From: Corynebacterium glyciniphilum AJ 3170
Lineage (GTDB): Bacteria > Actinomycetota > Actinomycetes > Mycobacteriales > Mycobacteriaceae
Assembly (NCBI RefSeq): GCF_007673095.1
Contig: NZ_VDYZ01000014.1
Span: 19,414-83,413, forward strand
Length of the DNA stretch: 64,000 nucleotides
Direction of reading: 5' to 3'
Part shown: positions 9,812-18,202 of the stretch, piece after piece
How the letters are laid out: each line of letters begins with the position of its first letter
Numbering within the stretch: the first letter of the stretch is position 1
Notes under the pieces: generated by a model
Databases searched by the model: none
Told to the model about the DNA's origin: nothing
The model's input: the letters and a program-made list of their open reading frames with translations, nothing else
Position numbers and translations under genes: made by a program

Positions 9812-9845
9812 GGCCCGCACCACCGGCGAACCGGAGGAGCGGGCC
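9812..9845. terminator. hairpin between convergent DUF6912 and katG genes
   Basis: A 7-bp GC stem (9812-9818 with 9839-9845) encloses a smaller CCGG/CCGG stem in its loop. It lies between two convergent stop codons and could terminate both; the T tract is weak. Confidence 0.5.
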
Positions 9846-9872
9846 GTCTGCACGTCCGGAGACGCGGTGGCG

Positions 9873-12155
9873 TCAGCCGTGCAGGTCGAAACGGTCGGCT
9901 TCGGTGACCTTGGTCCAGGCGACGACGAAGTCGGCGATGAACTTCTCTGCCGCGTCATCGCTGGCGTAGACCTCTGCCTGGGCACGCAGCTCGGAGTTTG
10001 ACGCGAAGACCAGGTCGGCCCGCGTGCCGGTCCACTTCTCTTCGCCGGTCTCACCGTCGGTGCAGCGGAACACGGTGGCGTTGTCGTCGGTGGCGACCCA
10101 GTCGTTGCCGAGTTCCAGGAGGTTGACGAAGAAGTCGGTGCTGAGCACACCGGGACGGTCCGTGAGGACACCGTGGCCGGTGGAACCGTAGGTGGCTCCC
10201 AGGACGCGCAGGCCGCCGACGAGCACGGTCATCTGCGGGGCAGTGAGCCTCAGCAGGTCAGCCTTGTCGATGAGCAGGTGTTCGGCGGGGATGTCGAGGT
10301 CGGCGTCCTGGTAGTTGCGGAACCCGTCGGCCTGCGGCTCCAGGTAGGAGAAGGACTCGACGTCGGTCTGGTCCTGGGCGGTGTCCACCCGGCCCGGCGT
10401 GAAGGGGACGGACACGTCGGTGCCGGCGTCGGCGGCGGCCTTCTCGATGGCGGCGTTACCCGCCAGGATGATCAGGTCGGCCAGGGACAGGTGCCGCGGG
10501 GCGTTGTTCTCGTTGAAGTCGTTGCGGATCGACTCCAGCGCCGTCAGTACCTCGGCGAGACGGGCGGGTTCGTTGGCCTCCCAGCTGCGCTGCGGTTCCA
10601 GGCGGATCCGGGCGCCGTTCGCTCCACCGCGGAAATCCGTCCCACGGAAGCTCGATGCTGACGCCCAGGCGGTCTTCACCAGCTGGCTGACGCTGAGCCC
10701 GGAGTCGAGGACGGTCTTCTTGAGCGCCTCGACGTCCTGGGGCGTGACGGGGTCGCCTTCGGCGTCGGGCAGCGGATCCTGCCAGATGAGGTCCTCGTCG
10801 GGGACCTCCGGGCCCAGGTACCGTGACTTCGGTCCCATGTCACGGTGGGTCAGCTTGAACCATGCGCGGGCGAAGGCGTCGTTGAGGGCGTTCTGGTCGT
10901 CCTTGAAGCGGCGGGAGATCTTCTCGTAACTCGGGTCGACGCGCAGGGAGATGTCTGTGGTCAGCATGCGCGGTTCACGGCGTCCTGCGGAATGCGCCAT
11001 GGGGACCATGTCCGCTCCGCCACCGTCCTTCGGACGCCAGTGGAAGTGCCCGCCTTCGCCCGTGGTGAGCTCCCACTCGTAGGCGAAGAGGATGTGGAAG
11101 AACTCGTTGTCCCACCGGGTGGGGTGGTAGGTCCACGTGACCTCGAGGCCGGAGGTGATCTGGTCGTCGCCCTTGCCCTCGCCGTGGTGGTTCTGCCACC
11201 CCAGTCCCTGGCGGTCCAGAGAGGCCTCCTCGGGGTCAGGGCCGACGTTGTCCGCGTTGTCGGGTGCCGCACCGTGGGTCTTGCCGAAGGTGTGGCCACC
11301 GGCGATGAGCGCGACGGTCTCCTCGTCGTTCATGCCCATCCGGCCGAAGGTCTCGCGGATGTCGTGGGCGGCGGCGGCCGGGTCGGGGTTACCTTCCGGC
11401 CCCTCCGGGTTGACGTAGATCAGGCCCATGGTCGTGGCGCCGAACGGCTTCTGCAGGTCGCGGGAGGTGTCGTTGGTGCCGCTGTAGCGGGCGTCGGTTC
11501 CGAGCCAGTCGGTCTCGGAGCCCCAGTAGACGTCCTCGGGCTCCCAGACGTCCTCACGGCCACCGCTGTAGCCGAAGGTCTCGAATCCCATGGACTCGAG
11601 GGCGACGTTACCCGCCAGGATCATCAGGTCACCCCACGAGAGGTTCTGTCCGTACTTCTTCTTCACGGGCCACAGGACCCGACGTGCCTTGTCCAGCCCC
11701 ACATTGTCCGGCCAGCTGTTCAGCGGGGCGAAGCGCTGCTGACCGGCGCCGCCACCACCACGGCCGTCGTGCGAGCGGTAGGTGCCGGCCGAGTGCCAGG
11801 CCATGCGGATGATCAGGGGGCCGTAGTGACCGAAGTCTGCCGGCCACCATGACTGCGAGGTGGTGAGGACCTCCTCAATGTCCTTCTTGACCTGGGGAAG
11901 GTCCAGCTGGCTGAATGCTTCGGCGTAGTTGAAGTCGGCCGGGGTGGGGCGGACCTCCTGGGGGTTGTGCGCCAGCAGGCGGACGTTCAGGCGCTTCGGC
12001 CACCACCGCTGGTTCGCATTCCCTTCAGTAGGGAGGGGGAGTCGGGAACCCTGGGCTTCGCCGCGCTCGGCCTGGGACTCCTGCGGCGCGTGGCCACCTT
12101 GCGGGGTGTGGCCGCCGCCGTGGGCGACGGGGCAGCCGGACATCGGGTCAGTCAT
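9873..12155 (-). CDS. katG: KatG catalase-peroxidase
   Basis: Bifunctional haem catalase-peroxidase that removes hydrogen peroxide. The 760-residue protein carries both peroxidase-like halves. Distal residues are seen in [11 protein letters not shown] (Arg117, Trp120, His121). The adduct tyrosine is in YVNPEGPEG, the adduct methionine is probably in GRMGMNDEE, and the proximal haem ligand is the His of [12 protein letters not shown]. The start is the ATG at 12155, preceded by AGGAG. The frame is open further upstream, but that region is furA in another frame. The start overlaps the furA stop by 8 bp, giving the furA-katG operon of mycobacteria. Confidence 0.97.
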   Translation of the reverse strand: MTDPMSGCPVAHGGGHTPQGGHAPQESQAERGEAQGSRLPLPTEGNANQRWWPKRLNVRLLAHNPQEVRPTPADFNYAEAFSQLDLPQVKKDIEEVLTTSQSWWPADFGHYGPLIIRMAWHSAGTYRSHDGRGGGGAGQQRFAPLNSWPDNVGLDKARRVLWPVKKKYGQNLSWGDLMILAGNVALESMGFETFGYSGGREDVWEPEDVYWGSETDWLGTDARYSGTNDTSRDLQKPFGATTMGLIYVNPEGPEGNPDPAAAAHDIRETFGRMGMNDEETVALIAGGHTFGKTHGAAPDNADNVGPDPEEASLDRQGLGWQNHHGEGKGDDQITSGLEVTWTYHPTRWDNEFFHILFAYEWELTTGEGGHFHWRPKDGGGADMVPMAHSAGRREPRMLTTDISLRVDPSYEKISRRFKDDQNALNDAFARAWFKLTHRDMGPKSRYLGPEVPDEDLIWQDPLPDAEGDPVTPQDVEALKKTVLDSGLSVSQLVKTAWASASSFRGTDFRGGANGARIRLEPQRSWEANEPARLAEVLTALESIRNDFNENNAPRHLSLADLIILAGNAAIEKAAADAGTDVSVPFTPGRVDTAQDQTDVESFSYLEPQADGFRNYQDADLDIPAEHLLIDKADLLRLTAPQMTVLVGGLRVLGATYGSTGHGVLTDRPGVLSTDFFVNLLELGNDWVATDDNATVFRCTDGETGEEKWTGTRADLVFASNSELRAQAEVYASDDAAEKFIADFVVAWTKVTEADRFDLHG

Positions 12156-12627
12156 GGATCTTCTCCTGAGTGTGGGTCTGGGTGTGGGTGTTCTCGGTGG
12201 CCGCGCAGTCGGTGCAGATGGCGCGGAACATGACCTCGGCCGAGAGCACGGTGTGCATACCGTGACCGTCAGCAGGGGTAAGGCAGGGGGCGTGGCCGAC
12301 GACGCATTCGACGTCCTCGAGCCGTCCGCACACCACACACTGGATGTGGTGGTGGTTGTCCTCCCGGTTCGTCTCGAAGCGGGCTGCGCCGGCGCCGGGG
12401 AGGTCGATGCGGCGGAGGAGGCCGCGTGCGCTCAGATCGTTCACGACATTGTGGACGGACTGCATGGAGACCGTGGGGAGCTCCGCACTGATACCGGAGT
12501 GCACTTGTGCGGCGGTGCTGTGCGGATGGTCGTGCAGGTACCGCAGGGAGGCGACGCGGCCCGGTGTGGCGCGGAGGCCGAGTTGTCTCACCTGCTCTGC
12601 CCAGGATGCTGTCGGATCTGTGCGCAT
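12148..12627 (-). CDS. furA: FurA-type ferric uptake/oxidative stress regulator
   Basis: 159-residue Fur-family repressor, expected to sense iron or peroxide and control katG. An N-terminal winged helix ([20 protein letters not shown]) is followed by the metal site HHHIQCVVC and a second pair CTDC. The C-terminus is a His/Thr/Gln-rich tail. Its stop overlaps the start of katG, so katG translation is probably coupled. The upstream region contains an AT-rich stretch (about 12645-12690), very different from the rest of the window, which is a good candidate operator for autoregulation. Confidence 0.93.
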   Translation of the reverse strand: MRTDPTASWAEQVRQLGLRATPGRVASLRYLHDHPHSTAAQVHSGISAELPTVSMQSVHNVVNDLSARGLLRRIDLPGAGAARFETNREDNHHHIQCVVCGRLEDVECVVGHAPCLTPADGHGMHTVLSAEVMFRAICTDCAATENTHTQTHTQEKIHD

Positions 12628-12633
12628 GTCTAC

Positions 12634-12662
12634 ACCGTACCGTCAGTTTTTAACCTTCACAA
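12634..12662 (-). promoter_or_regulatory. likely furA promoter, leaderless
   Basis: On the minus strand a TTGTGA box (12662-12657) lies 17 bases from TACGGT (12639-12634). The -10 ends six bases before the furA ATG, so transcription would begin at or next to the start codon. M. tuberculosis furA is also reported to be transcribed from its start codon. The adjacent AT-rich tract up to 12690 may hold the FurA operator. Confidence 0.55.
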
Positions 12663-12733
12663 CTTTGAATAAATAAAAATAGATTGGTATTGGTTGTGCT
12701 GCTGGTCCGGGGCGCATCGCTTAAGCTCGAGCC

Positions 12734-13102
12734 ATGGGATTGTTCAGCAAGAAGCGTGCGCCTGTGGATGAGACAGTCGACGTGACGACTCCGTTCGTGT
12801 TCAGGGTCGGTGACGTATTCACGATTGCCGGCAGGGGGAGGATGTTCACCGGGACGGTGGGGTCCGGTGCCGTCGCCGTGGATGCCCCGGCGACTCTGCT
12901 GGTCGGTGACCGCGCCCTGCCTGCGCAGGTCAAGCGACTGGAATCCCGTAAGCGCAGGAATCCTGTCGTGCTCATCGCCGGTGATGTCGGCGCGATCGAG
13001 CTTGCGGGTGTCGACACCAACGACCTGCCGCTGCGCGTCTACGGCGGTCAGATGATCGTGGACGACAGGGCATTGCGGGGAGCGGTCATCCGGTCCCGGT
13101 AG
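12734..13102 (+). CDS. stand-alone EF-Tu domain II-like beta-barrel protein
   Basis: 122-residue protein. After a short basic N-terminus (MGLFSKKRAP) the segment FRVGDVFTIAGRGRMFTGTV resembles the opening of translation-factor domain II (in EF-Tu, a DVFxIxGRGTVxTGRxExG pattern). VKRLESRKR and AGDVGAIELAGVDTNDL then correspond to the later strands, where EF-Tu has a GxNVGxxLRGxxxxDI pattern. There is no GTPase domain. Similar small proteins may bind RNA or other proteins; the function here is unknown. It is divergent from furA-katG across an AT-rich region. TAAGCT at 12722-12727, six bases before the ATG, could be the -10 of a leaderless transcript. Confidence 0.7.
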   Translation: MGLFSKKRAPVDETVDVTTPFVFRVGDVFTIAGRGRMFTGTVGSGAVAVDAPATLLVGDRALPAQVKRLESRKRRNPVVLIAGDVGAIELAGVDTNDLPLRVYGGQMIVDDRALRGAVIRSR

Positions 13103-13123
13103 TCGCTCGACGGTCTGAGGTAG

Positions 13124-14146
13124 TCACATCTCCCAGTCGTTGTTGCTGCGCAGTGCACTGAGCAGGGAGCGCACGGCAGCGACGCGGCGGGCGCTCGCAC
13201 CGGTCAACGTGTCGAGCGCGCATTCGGGGTCGGCCGGTGGCCCGGCGTGGGTACATCCCCGTGGGCAGTCCTCGATGACATCCCCCAGGTCCTCGAACAC
13301 GCCGATCACCGTGTCCGGATCCACGTGGGCCAGCCCGAAGCTGCGGATACCGGGGGTGTCCACGATCCACCCGGCGTCGGAGCCCCCGGGGAGACGCAGT
13401 GCGACCGACTGGGTCGAGGTGTGACGTCCCTTCCCGACGCCGGACACCACACCGGTCTCGCGGTCCGCGCCGGGCACGAGTCTGTTCACCAGGGTGGATT
13501 TCCCGACACCGGAGTGGCCGATCAGTGCGGTCAGGTGCCCGGTGACCACATCGGTCACCGGTGCGAGCACGTCTTCGACGCCGCCGAGGATGACCTCGAC
13601 ATCCAGTGCCTCGAACTCCGCGGCGAAGGCGGCGGGGTCGGCAAGGTCGGACTTGGTCAGACACAGGACGGGCCGTAGGCCTCCGACGAAGGCTGCGATG
13701 AGTGCGCGCTCCACGAAACCCGACCGCGGGGGAGGGTCTGCCACTGCGGTGACGATCAGCAGCTGGTCGGCGTTGGCCACGACGATACGTTCGTAGGGGT
13801 CGGTGTCGTCCGCCGTGCGGCGCAGGACCGTGGACCGTTCCTCCAGGCGGACGATGCGGGCCAACGTCCCGTCACGGCCCGACACGTCGCCGACGACGGC
13901 GACCCTGTCACCGACGACGACGGGGGTCCGTCCCAGTTCCCGGGCGCGCATGCAGATCGCCGGAGGGGCGTCCGGGGTGCTTCCGTCGATGACCACGCCC
14001 CAGCGTCCGCGGTCCTTCGTGACGACCATGCCGGTCCGGGCTTCCTTGTGGTCCGGTCGGTCCTTCGTCCTCGGACGGGTCCCTCTGCCCGGACGCACCC
14101 GGATATCGGACTCGTCGTACTGCCGCCTGCCGCTGGATCGTGCCAT
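13124..14146 (-). CDS. rsgA: RsgA ribosome small-subunit GTPase
   Basis: Circularly permuted GTPase that acts late in 30S subunit assembly. In the 340-residue product the G4 motif LTKSDL comes before G1 (GHSGVGKST) and G3 (DTPG), the hallmark of the family. An OB-fold region precedes the GTPase domain and a zinc site follows it (DCPRGCTH and a later Cys). The basic N-terminus (MARSSGRRQYDESDIRVRPG) is typical of the actinobacterial form. The ATG at 14146 is chosen on this N-terminus; it lies 8 bases after the aroA stop, so aroA and rsgA form one transcript. Confidence 0.93.
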   Translation of the reverse strand: MARSSGRRQYDESDIRVRPGRGTRPRTKDRPDHKEARTGMVVTKDRGRWGVVIDGSTPDAPPAICMRARELGRTPVVVGDRVAVVGDVSGRDGTLARIVRLEERSTVLRRTADDTDPYERIVVANADQLLIVTAVADPPPRSGFVERALIAAFVGGLRPVLCLTKSDLADPAAFAAEFEALDVEVILGGVEDVLAPVTDVVTGHLTALIGHSGVGKSTLVNRLVPGADRETGVVSGVGKGRHTSTQSVALRLPGGSDAGWIVDTPGIRSFGLAHVDPDTVIGVFEDLGDVIEDCPRGCTHAGPPADPECALDTLTGASARRVAAVRSLLSALRSNNDWEM

Positions 14147-14154
14147 CAGTATGC

Positions 14155-15447
14155 TCAGCCCTCGACCATCTGCGTCCACCGCAGGTCGAAGTCCGGCATT
14201 GTCTTGGACGTGGTGGCTATGTCCTCCACCAGGACATCCGGTGTCACCAGGCCCAGGACAGCTCCCGCGGTGGCCATCCGGTGGTCGGCGTAGGTGTGCC
14301 AGACCCCGCCCCTCAGTGGTTGCGGGTCGATGACCAGTCCGTCCTCGGTCTGGGTGACGACGCAGCCGAGCGAGGACAGTTCGCGCTGCAGGGCGGCGAG
14401 CCGGTCGGTCTCGTGGCCACGGAGATGGGCGATACCGGAGAGGTGGCTGCGACCGTCGCTGAGGGCGCACAGGGCGGCGACGGTGGGGGTGAGCTCACCG
14501 ACGTCGTGCAGGTCCCAGCTGATCCCGTGCAGGTGTCCCCCGGGATTCCCGCTCACCTCGAGGACACCGTCATGGGTGTGGTGTTCGACGGTCGCCCCCA
14601 TGTCCTGCAGGATCACCCGGAACTGGTCGCCGGGCTGGGAGGTCGTGACAGGCCAGTCGGGGATCCGGACGGTGCCGCCTGTGACAGCGGCTGCGGCGAG
14701 GAACGGTGTCGCATTCGACAGGTCCGGTTCGACGGCCCAGTGGCGGCCCTTGACCGGCCCCGGGCGCACCGTCCACCGGTTGAAGGCGACGTCGACGTGC
14801 ACGCCGGCGGCCCGCAGCATCTCCACGGACATCTCGACATGCGGCAGGCTGGGGATCGCCGTCCCGGTGTGGACGACGGTCACACCCTCATCGAAACGCG
14901 CGCCCGCGAGCAGGAGCCCGGAGACGAACTGCGAGGACGCGGAGGCGTCGATGTGGACCTCGCCACCGCGCAGCCCTCCGGTGCCCGTGACCCGGAACGG
15001 GAGGGGACGTTCCGGGTCGCCGGACCCGGTGACGTGGGCACCCAGGGCGTCAAGGGAGTCCAGCGTGCCACCCATGGGGCGCTTCTGTGCGGCGTCGTCG
15101 GCGGTGAAGAGGACCTCCCCGTCCGCCAGTGCCGCCACCGGCGGCAGGAAACGCAGGACGGTGCCCGCGAGACCGCACTCGAGTTCGGCACCGTGCAGGT
15201 CACCCGGGATGACGGTGAAGGTGTCACCGTCGACGGTGATGGAGGCCCCCATGGCGCGCAGGGCGTCCGCCATCAGGTCGGTATCGCGGCTGCGCAGGGC
15301 ACCGTCGATGACGCTCGGACCGTCCGCCAGGGCGGCGAGCACCAGGGCACGGTTGGTGATCGACTTCGACCCGGGGACAGACACGGTCGCGGACACGGGG
15401 GAGGAGGCCACGGGAGCAGGCCACAGTTCGGCGGTCATGGGCGCCAT
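14155..15447 (-). CDS. aroA: AroA, 3-phosphoshikimate 1-carboxyvinyltransferase
   Basis: EPSP synthase, the sixth step of the shikimate pathway: shikimate-3-phosphate plus PEP gives EPSP. The 430-residue protein shows the substrate-binding motif [12 protein letters not shown], the LAGTVLRF motif, [10 protein letters not shown] and the late YADHRMAT motif. ATG codons at 15447 and 15438 are both possible starts. It is followed by rsgA in the same direction; the SRAP gene is divergent 50 bases away. Confidence 0.95.
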   Translation of the reverse strand: MAPMTAELWPAPVASSPVSATVSVPGSKSITNRALVLAALADGPSVIDGALRSRDTDLMADALRAMGASITVDGDTFTVIPGDLHGAELECGLAGTVLRFLPPVAALADGEVLFTADDAAQKRPMGGTLDSLDALGAHVTGSGDPERPLPFRVTGTGGLRGGEVHIDASASSQFVSGLLLAGARFDEGVTVVHTGTAIPSLPHVEMSVEMLRAAGVHVDVAFNRWTVRPGPVKGRHWAVEPDLSNATPFLAAAAVTGGTVRIPDWPVTTSQPGDQFRVILQDMGATVEHHTHDGVLEVSGNPGGHLHGISWDLHDVGELTPTVAALCALSDGRSHLSGIAHLRGHETDRLAALQRELSSLGCVVTQTEDGLVIDPQPLRGGVWHTYADHRMATAGAVLGLVTPDVLVEDIATTSKTMPDFDLRWTQMVEG

Positions 15448-15484
15448 TATCCCACGCGACGGCCCGGCGGTGGTCGAACGGAGG

Positions 15485-15490
15485 TAGTTT
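15485..15490 (+). promoter_or_regulatory. possible -10 of a leaderless SRAP transcript
   Basis: TAGTTT ends seven bases before the ATG of the SRAP gene. No good Shine-Dalgarno is near the start, which fits leaderless transcription. No clear -35 was found. Confidence 0.35.
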
Positions 15491-15497
15491 CGGTGCC

Positions 15498-16184
15498 ATG
15501 TGCGGACGCTACGTGATGTTCAGTACCACCGAGACGATCCTCGCGGCGACGTCCCGGATCGTCGGTGAGCAGGTCGGGATGGTGGGTGACGGTGGTGCGT
15601 TCGCGCCGAGCTGGAATATCGCGCCCACCCACACTGTCGGGGTCCTGAGACGTTTCGCTGGTTCAGTGACCCTGGGGCCGGCCTCCTGGGGTTATCCGGC
15701 ACCGTGGCATAGCGGCACGGTTCTGTTCAACGCCCGCGGGGAGACCGTGTTCGAGAAGAACAGTTTCCGTGGGTCAGCCCCGTGTCTGTTCGTCATGGAC
15801 GGTTGGTACGAGTGGAAGGACCGGCAGCCCTACTACGTCAGTTCCCGGGCAGACGCGGCACACGGTCCCATGGTGGTCGCCGGGCTGTGTCGTCCCGGAC
15901 ACGGTGCGGACCGGGAGCGTCTGGAGGCCACCATGGTGACGACGGCGTCGGTGGCGCCGGTCGACTGGCTGCACGACAGGATGCCGCGGGTGCTCGGTGC
16001 CGGGTCTGCCGGCATGCAGCAGGCGGTGGCGTGGCTCGACGGTTCAGACGACGACCGTCGGGCCCTGGCCGCGTCGTCACCGGCGGACGATATCCTCGGG
16101 ACGCTGCTGGTCCGCGAGGCTGACCGCCGGGTCGGAAATGTAGCTGTGAACTGCGTAGAACTGCTCGGCGACGCGGGAAGGTAG
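15498..16184 (+). CDS. SRAP (HMCES/YedK) abasic-site DNA-protein crosslink protein
   Basis: 228-residue SOS-response-associated peptidase-family protein. Members form a covalent bond between Cys2 and abasic sites in single-stranded DNA, shielding them. The mature N-terminus MCGRYV gives the catalytic Cys2. Other conserved elements are [16 protein letters not shown] and GWYEWK (active-site Glu); the usual late His motif is not obvious in the Cys/Ala-rich end. The start is fixed by the need for Cys2. It lies between divergent aroA and sigH, as Rv3226c does in M. tuberculosis. Confidence 0.9.
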   Translation: MCGRYVMFSTTETILAATSRIVGEQVGMVGDGGAFAPSWNIAPTHTVGVLRRFAGSVTLGPASWGYPAPWHSGTVLFNARGETVFEKNSFRGSAPCLFVMDGWYEWKDRQPYYVSSRADAAHGPMVVAGLCRPGHGADRERLEATMVTTASVAPVDWLHDRMPRVLGAGSAGMQQAVAWLDGSDDDRRALAASSPADDILGTLLVREADRRVGNVAVNCVELLGDAGR

Positions 16185-16202
16185 CGGGGGACTAGGATGG
16201 GT

Positions 16203-16229
16203 GGGAACAAGACTGACGCCGATGGCGTT
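16203..16229 (+). promoter_or_regulatory. SigH-type promoter in front of sigH
   Basis: GGGAAC (16203-16208) is separated by 18 bases from GTT (16227-16229, within CGTT). This matches the SigH/SigR consensus GGAA(T/C)-N16-18-GTT. It lies 30 bases before the sigH ATG, which suggests positive autoregulation, as known for SigH in mycobacteria and SigR in Streptomyces. Confidence 0.75.
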
Positions 16230-16258
16230 GAGTCCGACAGGGTGAACGGAAGGAGCCC

Positions 16259-16873
16259 ATGAACAACCCAGTGAAGCGCACCGGTGACAGCGACGAGCAG
16301 CTGCTCGCACGCTTCGAGGAGGATGCGCTGCCGCTGCTGGACCAGCTCTACGGTGCGGCGTTGCGGATGACACGCAATCCCGCGGACGCCCAGGATCTCG
16401 TCCAGGACGCCTACATGAAGGCGTTTCAGGCGTTCGGCTCCTACAAACCCGGCACCAACCTGAAGGCGTGGATGTACCGCATCCTCACCAACACCTACAT
16501 CAACCAGTACCGCAAGGCGCAGCGGCGTCCACGGGAGACATCGGATGAGGAGGTCACCGACTGGCAGTTGGCGGATTCGGCGTCGCATGACTCGACCGGC
16601 CTGCAGTCAGCGGAGATCGAGGCACTCCGTCGGATACCCGACAAGCGCATCCAGGATGCGCTGATGGACCTGTCGGACGACTACCGCATGGTCGTCTACT
16701 ACGCGGACGTCGAGCAGCTGCCGTACAAGGAGATCGCCGAGATCATGGACACGCCGATCGGCACGGTGATGAGTCGCCTGCACCGGGGGCGACGGCAGCT
16801 GCGTGCCAAACTCAAGGACGTCGCCGTCGAACACGGCATCGGAGCGGCGAAGCGGCCGGCAGGCAAGATCTGA
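16259..16873 (+). CDS. sigH: SigH ECF sigma factor (thiol-oxidative and heat stress)
   Basis: 204-residue extracytoplasmic-function sigma factor of the SigH/SigR group. Region 2 is seen in [20 protein letters not shown] and [20 protein letters not shown], followed by NTYINQYRK. Region 4 is [20 protein letters not shown] with RGRRQLR. The ATG at 16259 has AAGGAG upstream. It is directly followed by its anti-sigma gene and preceded by a SigH-type promoter, so disulfide stress should release it from RshA and raise its own transcription. Confidence 0.95.
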   Translation: MNNPVKRTGDSDEQLLARFEEDALPLLDQLYGAALRMTRNPADAQDLVQDAYMKAFQAFGSYKPGTNLKAWMYRILTNTYINQYRKAQRRPRETSDEEVTDWQLADSASHDSTGLQSAEIEALRRIPDKRIQDALMDLSDDYRMVVYYADVEQLPYKEIAEIMDTPIGTVMSRLHRGRRQLRAKLKDVAVEHGIGAAKRPAGKI

Positions 16874-16888
16874 GGAGTGTGACAAGGA

Positions 16889-17218
16889 ATGTCTGACAAC
16901 CCTGGGAACATGAGCGACAACCCGTGCAGTGCGCCGGGGAAGAGCGAGTGCGACGAACTCGTCGAGGTGCTCTACGAGTACATCGACGTCAAGACCGGCG
17001 ACTGTGAAGGCGAGCAGTACCGTCGCGCCCGGGCCCGGCTCGAACAGCACGTGGACGAGTGTCCGTCCTGTCTGGAAGCTCTCGGTATCGAGCAGCAGGT
17101 CCGTGAACTGCTGCGTTCCCGCTGTGGTGGACAGGCCCCGCAGGAGCTGCGAGGGCGGATCATCACCTCGCTGCAGTCGACGGTGACGACCTCGGTGAGG
17201 TTCCGCTACTCCGAGTGA
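16889..17218 (+). CDS. rshA: RshA zinc-containing anti-sigma factor
   Basis: 109-residue ZAS-family anti-sigma factor for SigH. The redox-active zinc motif is HVDECPSC (H-x3-C-x2-C), with further cysteines upstream (SECDEL, GDCEGE). Oxidation of the motif cysteines releases the sigma factor in characterised relatives. It starts 15 bases after sigH. The N-terminus carries a repeat (MSDNPGN-MSDNPCS), so a second ATG at 16910 is a possible start. A perfect 28-bp hairpin follows the stop. Confidence 0.93.
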   Translation: MSDNPGNMSDNPCSAPGKSECDELVEVLYEYIDVKTGDCEGEQYRRARARLEQHVDECPSCLEALGIEQQVRELLRSRCGGQAPQELRGRIITSLQSTVTTSVRFRYSE

Positions 17219-17258
17219 CGGCACGCGGGCGTCAAAACCTGTCTGTGCAACCAGGACA

Positions 17259-17317
17259 ACAGCACAATAGGGACCGGCCCGGGACATACTGTCCCGGGCC
17301 GGTCCCTATTGTGCTGT
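17259..17317. terminator. perfect 28-bp hairpin, bidirectional terminator
   Basis: Left arm 17259-17286 and right arm 17290-17317 are exact reverse complements with a three-base loop (TAC). The element lies between the stop codons of rshA (plus) and the bL37 gene (minus). Because of its symmetry it can act on both strands. The distal part of each arm (TATTGTGCTGT) is T-rich enough to serve as a weak U tract after the inner GC stem. Confidence 0.8.
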
Positions 17318-17326
17318 ACGAACGTT

Positions 17327-17401
17327 CTAGGCGTTCGGACGGCTACGGTGGTTCGCCTTCTTCTTACGACGATCCTTGCGCTTGCGGCCACGCTTGCTCA
17401 T
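17327..17401 (-). CDS. 50S ribosomal protein bL37 (24 residues)
   Basis: Very small basic protein starting MSKRGRKRKDRRKKKANH and ending RSRPNA. This matches the actinobacteria-specific large-subunit protein bL37 seen in mycobacterial ribosome structures. It has 24 codons plus TAG. GGAG lies five bases before the ATG (reading GGAGCCGTCATG). The small size means it is often missed. It runs convergently to rshA and is probably transcribed alone. Confidence 0.9.
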   Translation of the reverse strand: MSKRGRKRKDRRKKKANHRSRPNA

Positions 17402-17476
17402 GACGGCTCCTCATCGACGGTATGGATAGTACAGATAACCGCTTCAGGATACCGGGGAGCACATCAGGTGGGAAAT

Positions 17477-17516
17477 CCACCCCGGGCCACCCCGGGCCAC
17501 CCCGGGCCACCCCGGG
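17477..17516. repeat. four tandem copies of a 10-bp GC repeat
   Basis: CCACCCCGGG is repeated four times without error, between the bL37 start and the whiB1 stop codon. Each unit holds the palindrome CCCGGG. It lies just beyond the whiB1 3' end and upstream of bL37, so it could affect whiB1 termination or the bL37 promoter; no function is established. Confidence 0.8.
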
Positions 17517-17530
17517 CGCAGGCCGGGTCG

Positions 17531-17794
17531 CTACGCGGTGGCGACGCGGGTGCGGGCGCGGCCGCGGTTGTTGCGACGCTTCAGTGCGCGACGCTCGTCC
17601 TCGCTCATGCCTCCCCAGACGCCGGCGTCCTGGCCGGACTCGATGGCCCAGGCGAGGCATGCGTTGGTGACCGGGCACTTGTTGCAGACCAGCTTCGCCT
17701 TGGCGATCTGGGCGAGTGCAGGGCCGGAGTTGCCCACCGGGAAGAAAAGCTCGGGGTCTTCGGAACGGCAGATGGCTTCGTGGCGCCAGTCCAT
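17531..17794 (-). CDS. whiB1: WhiB1 iron-sulfur transcription factor
   Basis: 87-residue WhiB-family regulator. It shows the opening MDWRHEAIC, cluster ligands C9, C37, C40 and C46, the turn GVWGGMSEDERRALKRR and a basic C-terminus. In mycobacteria WhiB1 holds a nitric-oxide-sensitive [4Fe-4S] cluster, binds the major sigma factor and is essential. The ATG at 17794 is chosen because AAGGAG lies nine bases before it and MDW is the conserved N-terminus. The long upstream region includes a CRP/GlxR-like site, and whiB1 of M. tuberculosis is a direct CRP target. Confidence 0.96.
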   Translation of the reverse strand: MDWRHEAICRSEDPELFFPVGNSGPALAQIAKAKLVCNKCPVTNACLAWAIESGQDAGVWGGMSEDERRALKRRNNRGRARTRVATA

Positions 17795-18077
17795 GGTGAT
17801 CTTCTCCTTCAACAGTGTTGTTGCAGTGTGCTAGACCGTTCTCCCCGGGCGGGTGGGCGGGCGGTCATGCCCGTCGCCGTGGGGGACGGTTCGAGTTCGT
17901 CGGTGGGATTCGGTGACACACACCGGGTCACGGTAAGGTGAGTCGCAGTGATGGTGTCGGGCAGAGAAGTAGGGCCGGGTTCGGTTCGTAACCTGTCCGT
18001 AACCTCGTGTCCCTCTCTCCGTTACATGTGCAATAGTGGCACGTCACGGTGGAGTCCGCTAGGGGGTCGGGCATTTT

Positions 18078-18093
18078 TGTGTTTAAGCTCACA
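18078..18093. promoter_or_regulatory. CRP/GlxR-like binding site
   Basis: TGTG-N8-CACA with both half-sites perfect and a T before the second half-site as in the consensus TGTGANNTANNTCACA. GlxR is the cAMP-dependent global regulator of Corynebacterium. The site lies between whiB1 and the rightward gene; by analogy with M. tuberculosis, whiB1 is the more likely target. Confidence 0.6.
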
Positions 18094-18188
18094 GGGGGCC
18101 GATTTGGCTAATTAGGTAAGGGTGGGTTAACGGACAACTTGGTCCATTACGGGGCTGTGCCGGTTGTCGCAGAGTCGTTGATGCCCAG

Positions 18189-18194
18189 TACAAT
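18189..18194 (+). promoter_or_regulatory. -10 hexamer of a leaderless transcript
   Basis: TACAAT (5 of 6 matches to TATAAT) ends eight bases before the ATG at 18203, so the transcript would start at or beside the start codon. A TTGTCG box at 18164-18169 is a possible -35, although the 19-base spacing is long. Confidence 0.55.
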
Positions 18195-18202
18195 CTGCCC
18201 GT

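Larger units (their letters stand above)
17795..18202. other. 408-bp intergenic region between divergent whiB1 and a membrane protein gene
   Basis: No coding sequence is recognised. The region holds a CRP/GlxR-like palindrome (18078-18093), a short AT-rich segment around it, and the -10 of the rightward gene. A weak leftward -10 candidate, CACTAT (18038-18033), would place the palindrome near -59 of whiB1. The whiB1 leader would then be about 230 nt. Confidence 0.5.

Noticed and set aside
17477..17516. CRISPR array
   Set aside because: The 10-bp units are directly adjacent with no spacers.
17909..17932. GTGAC/GTCAC pair as a GlxR site
   Set aside because: The spacing between half-sites is too long for the TGTG-N8-CACA consensus.
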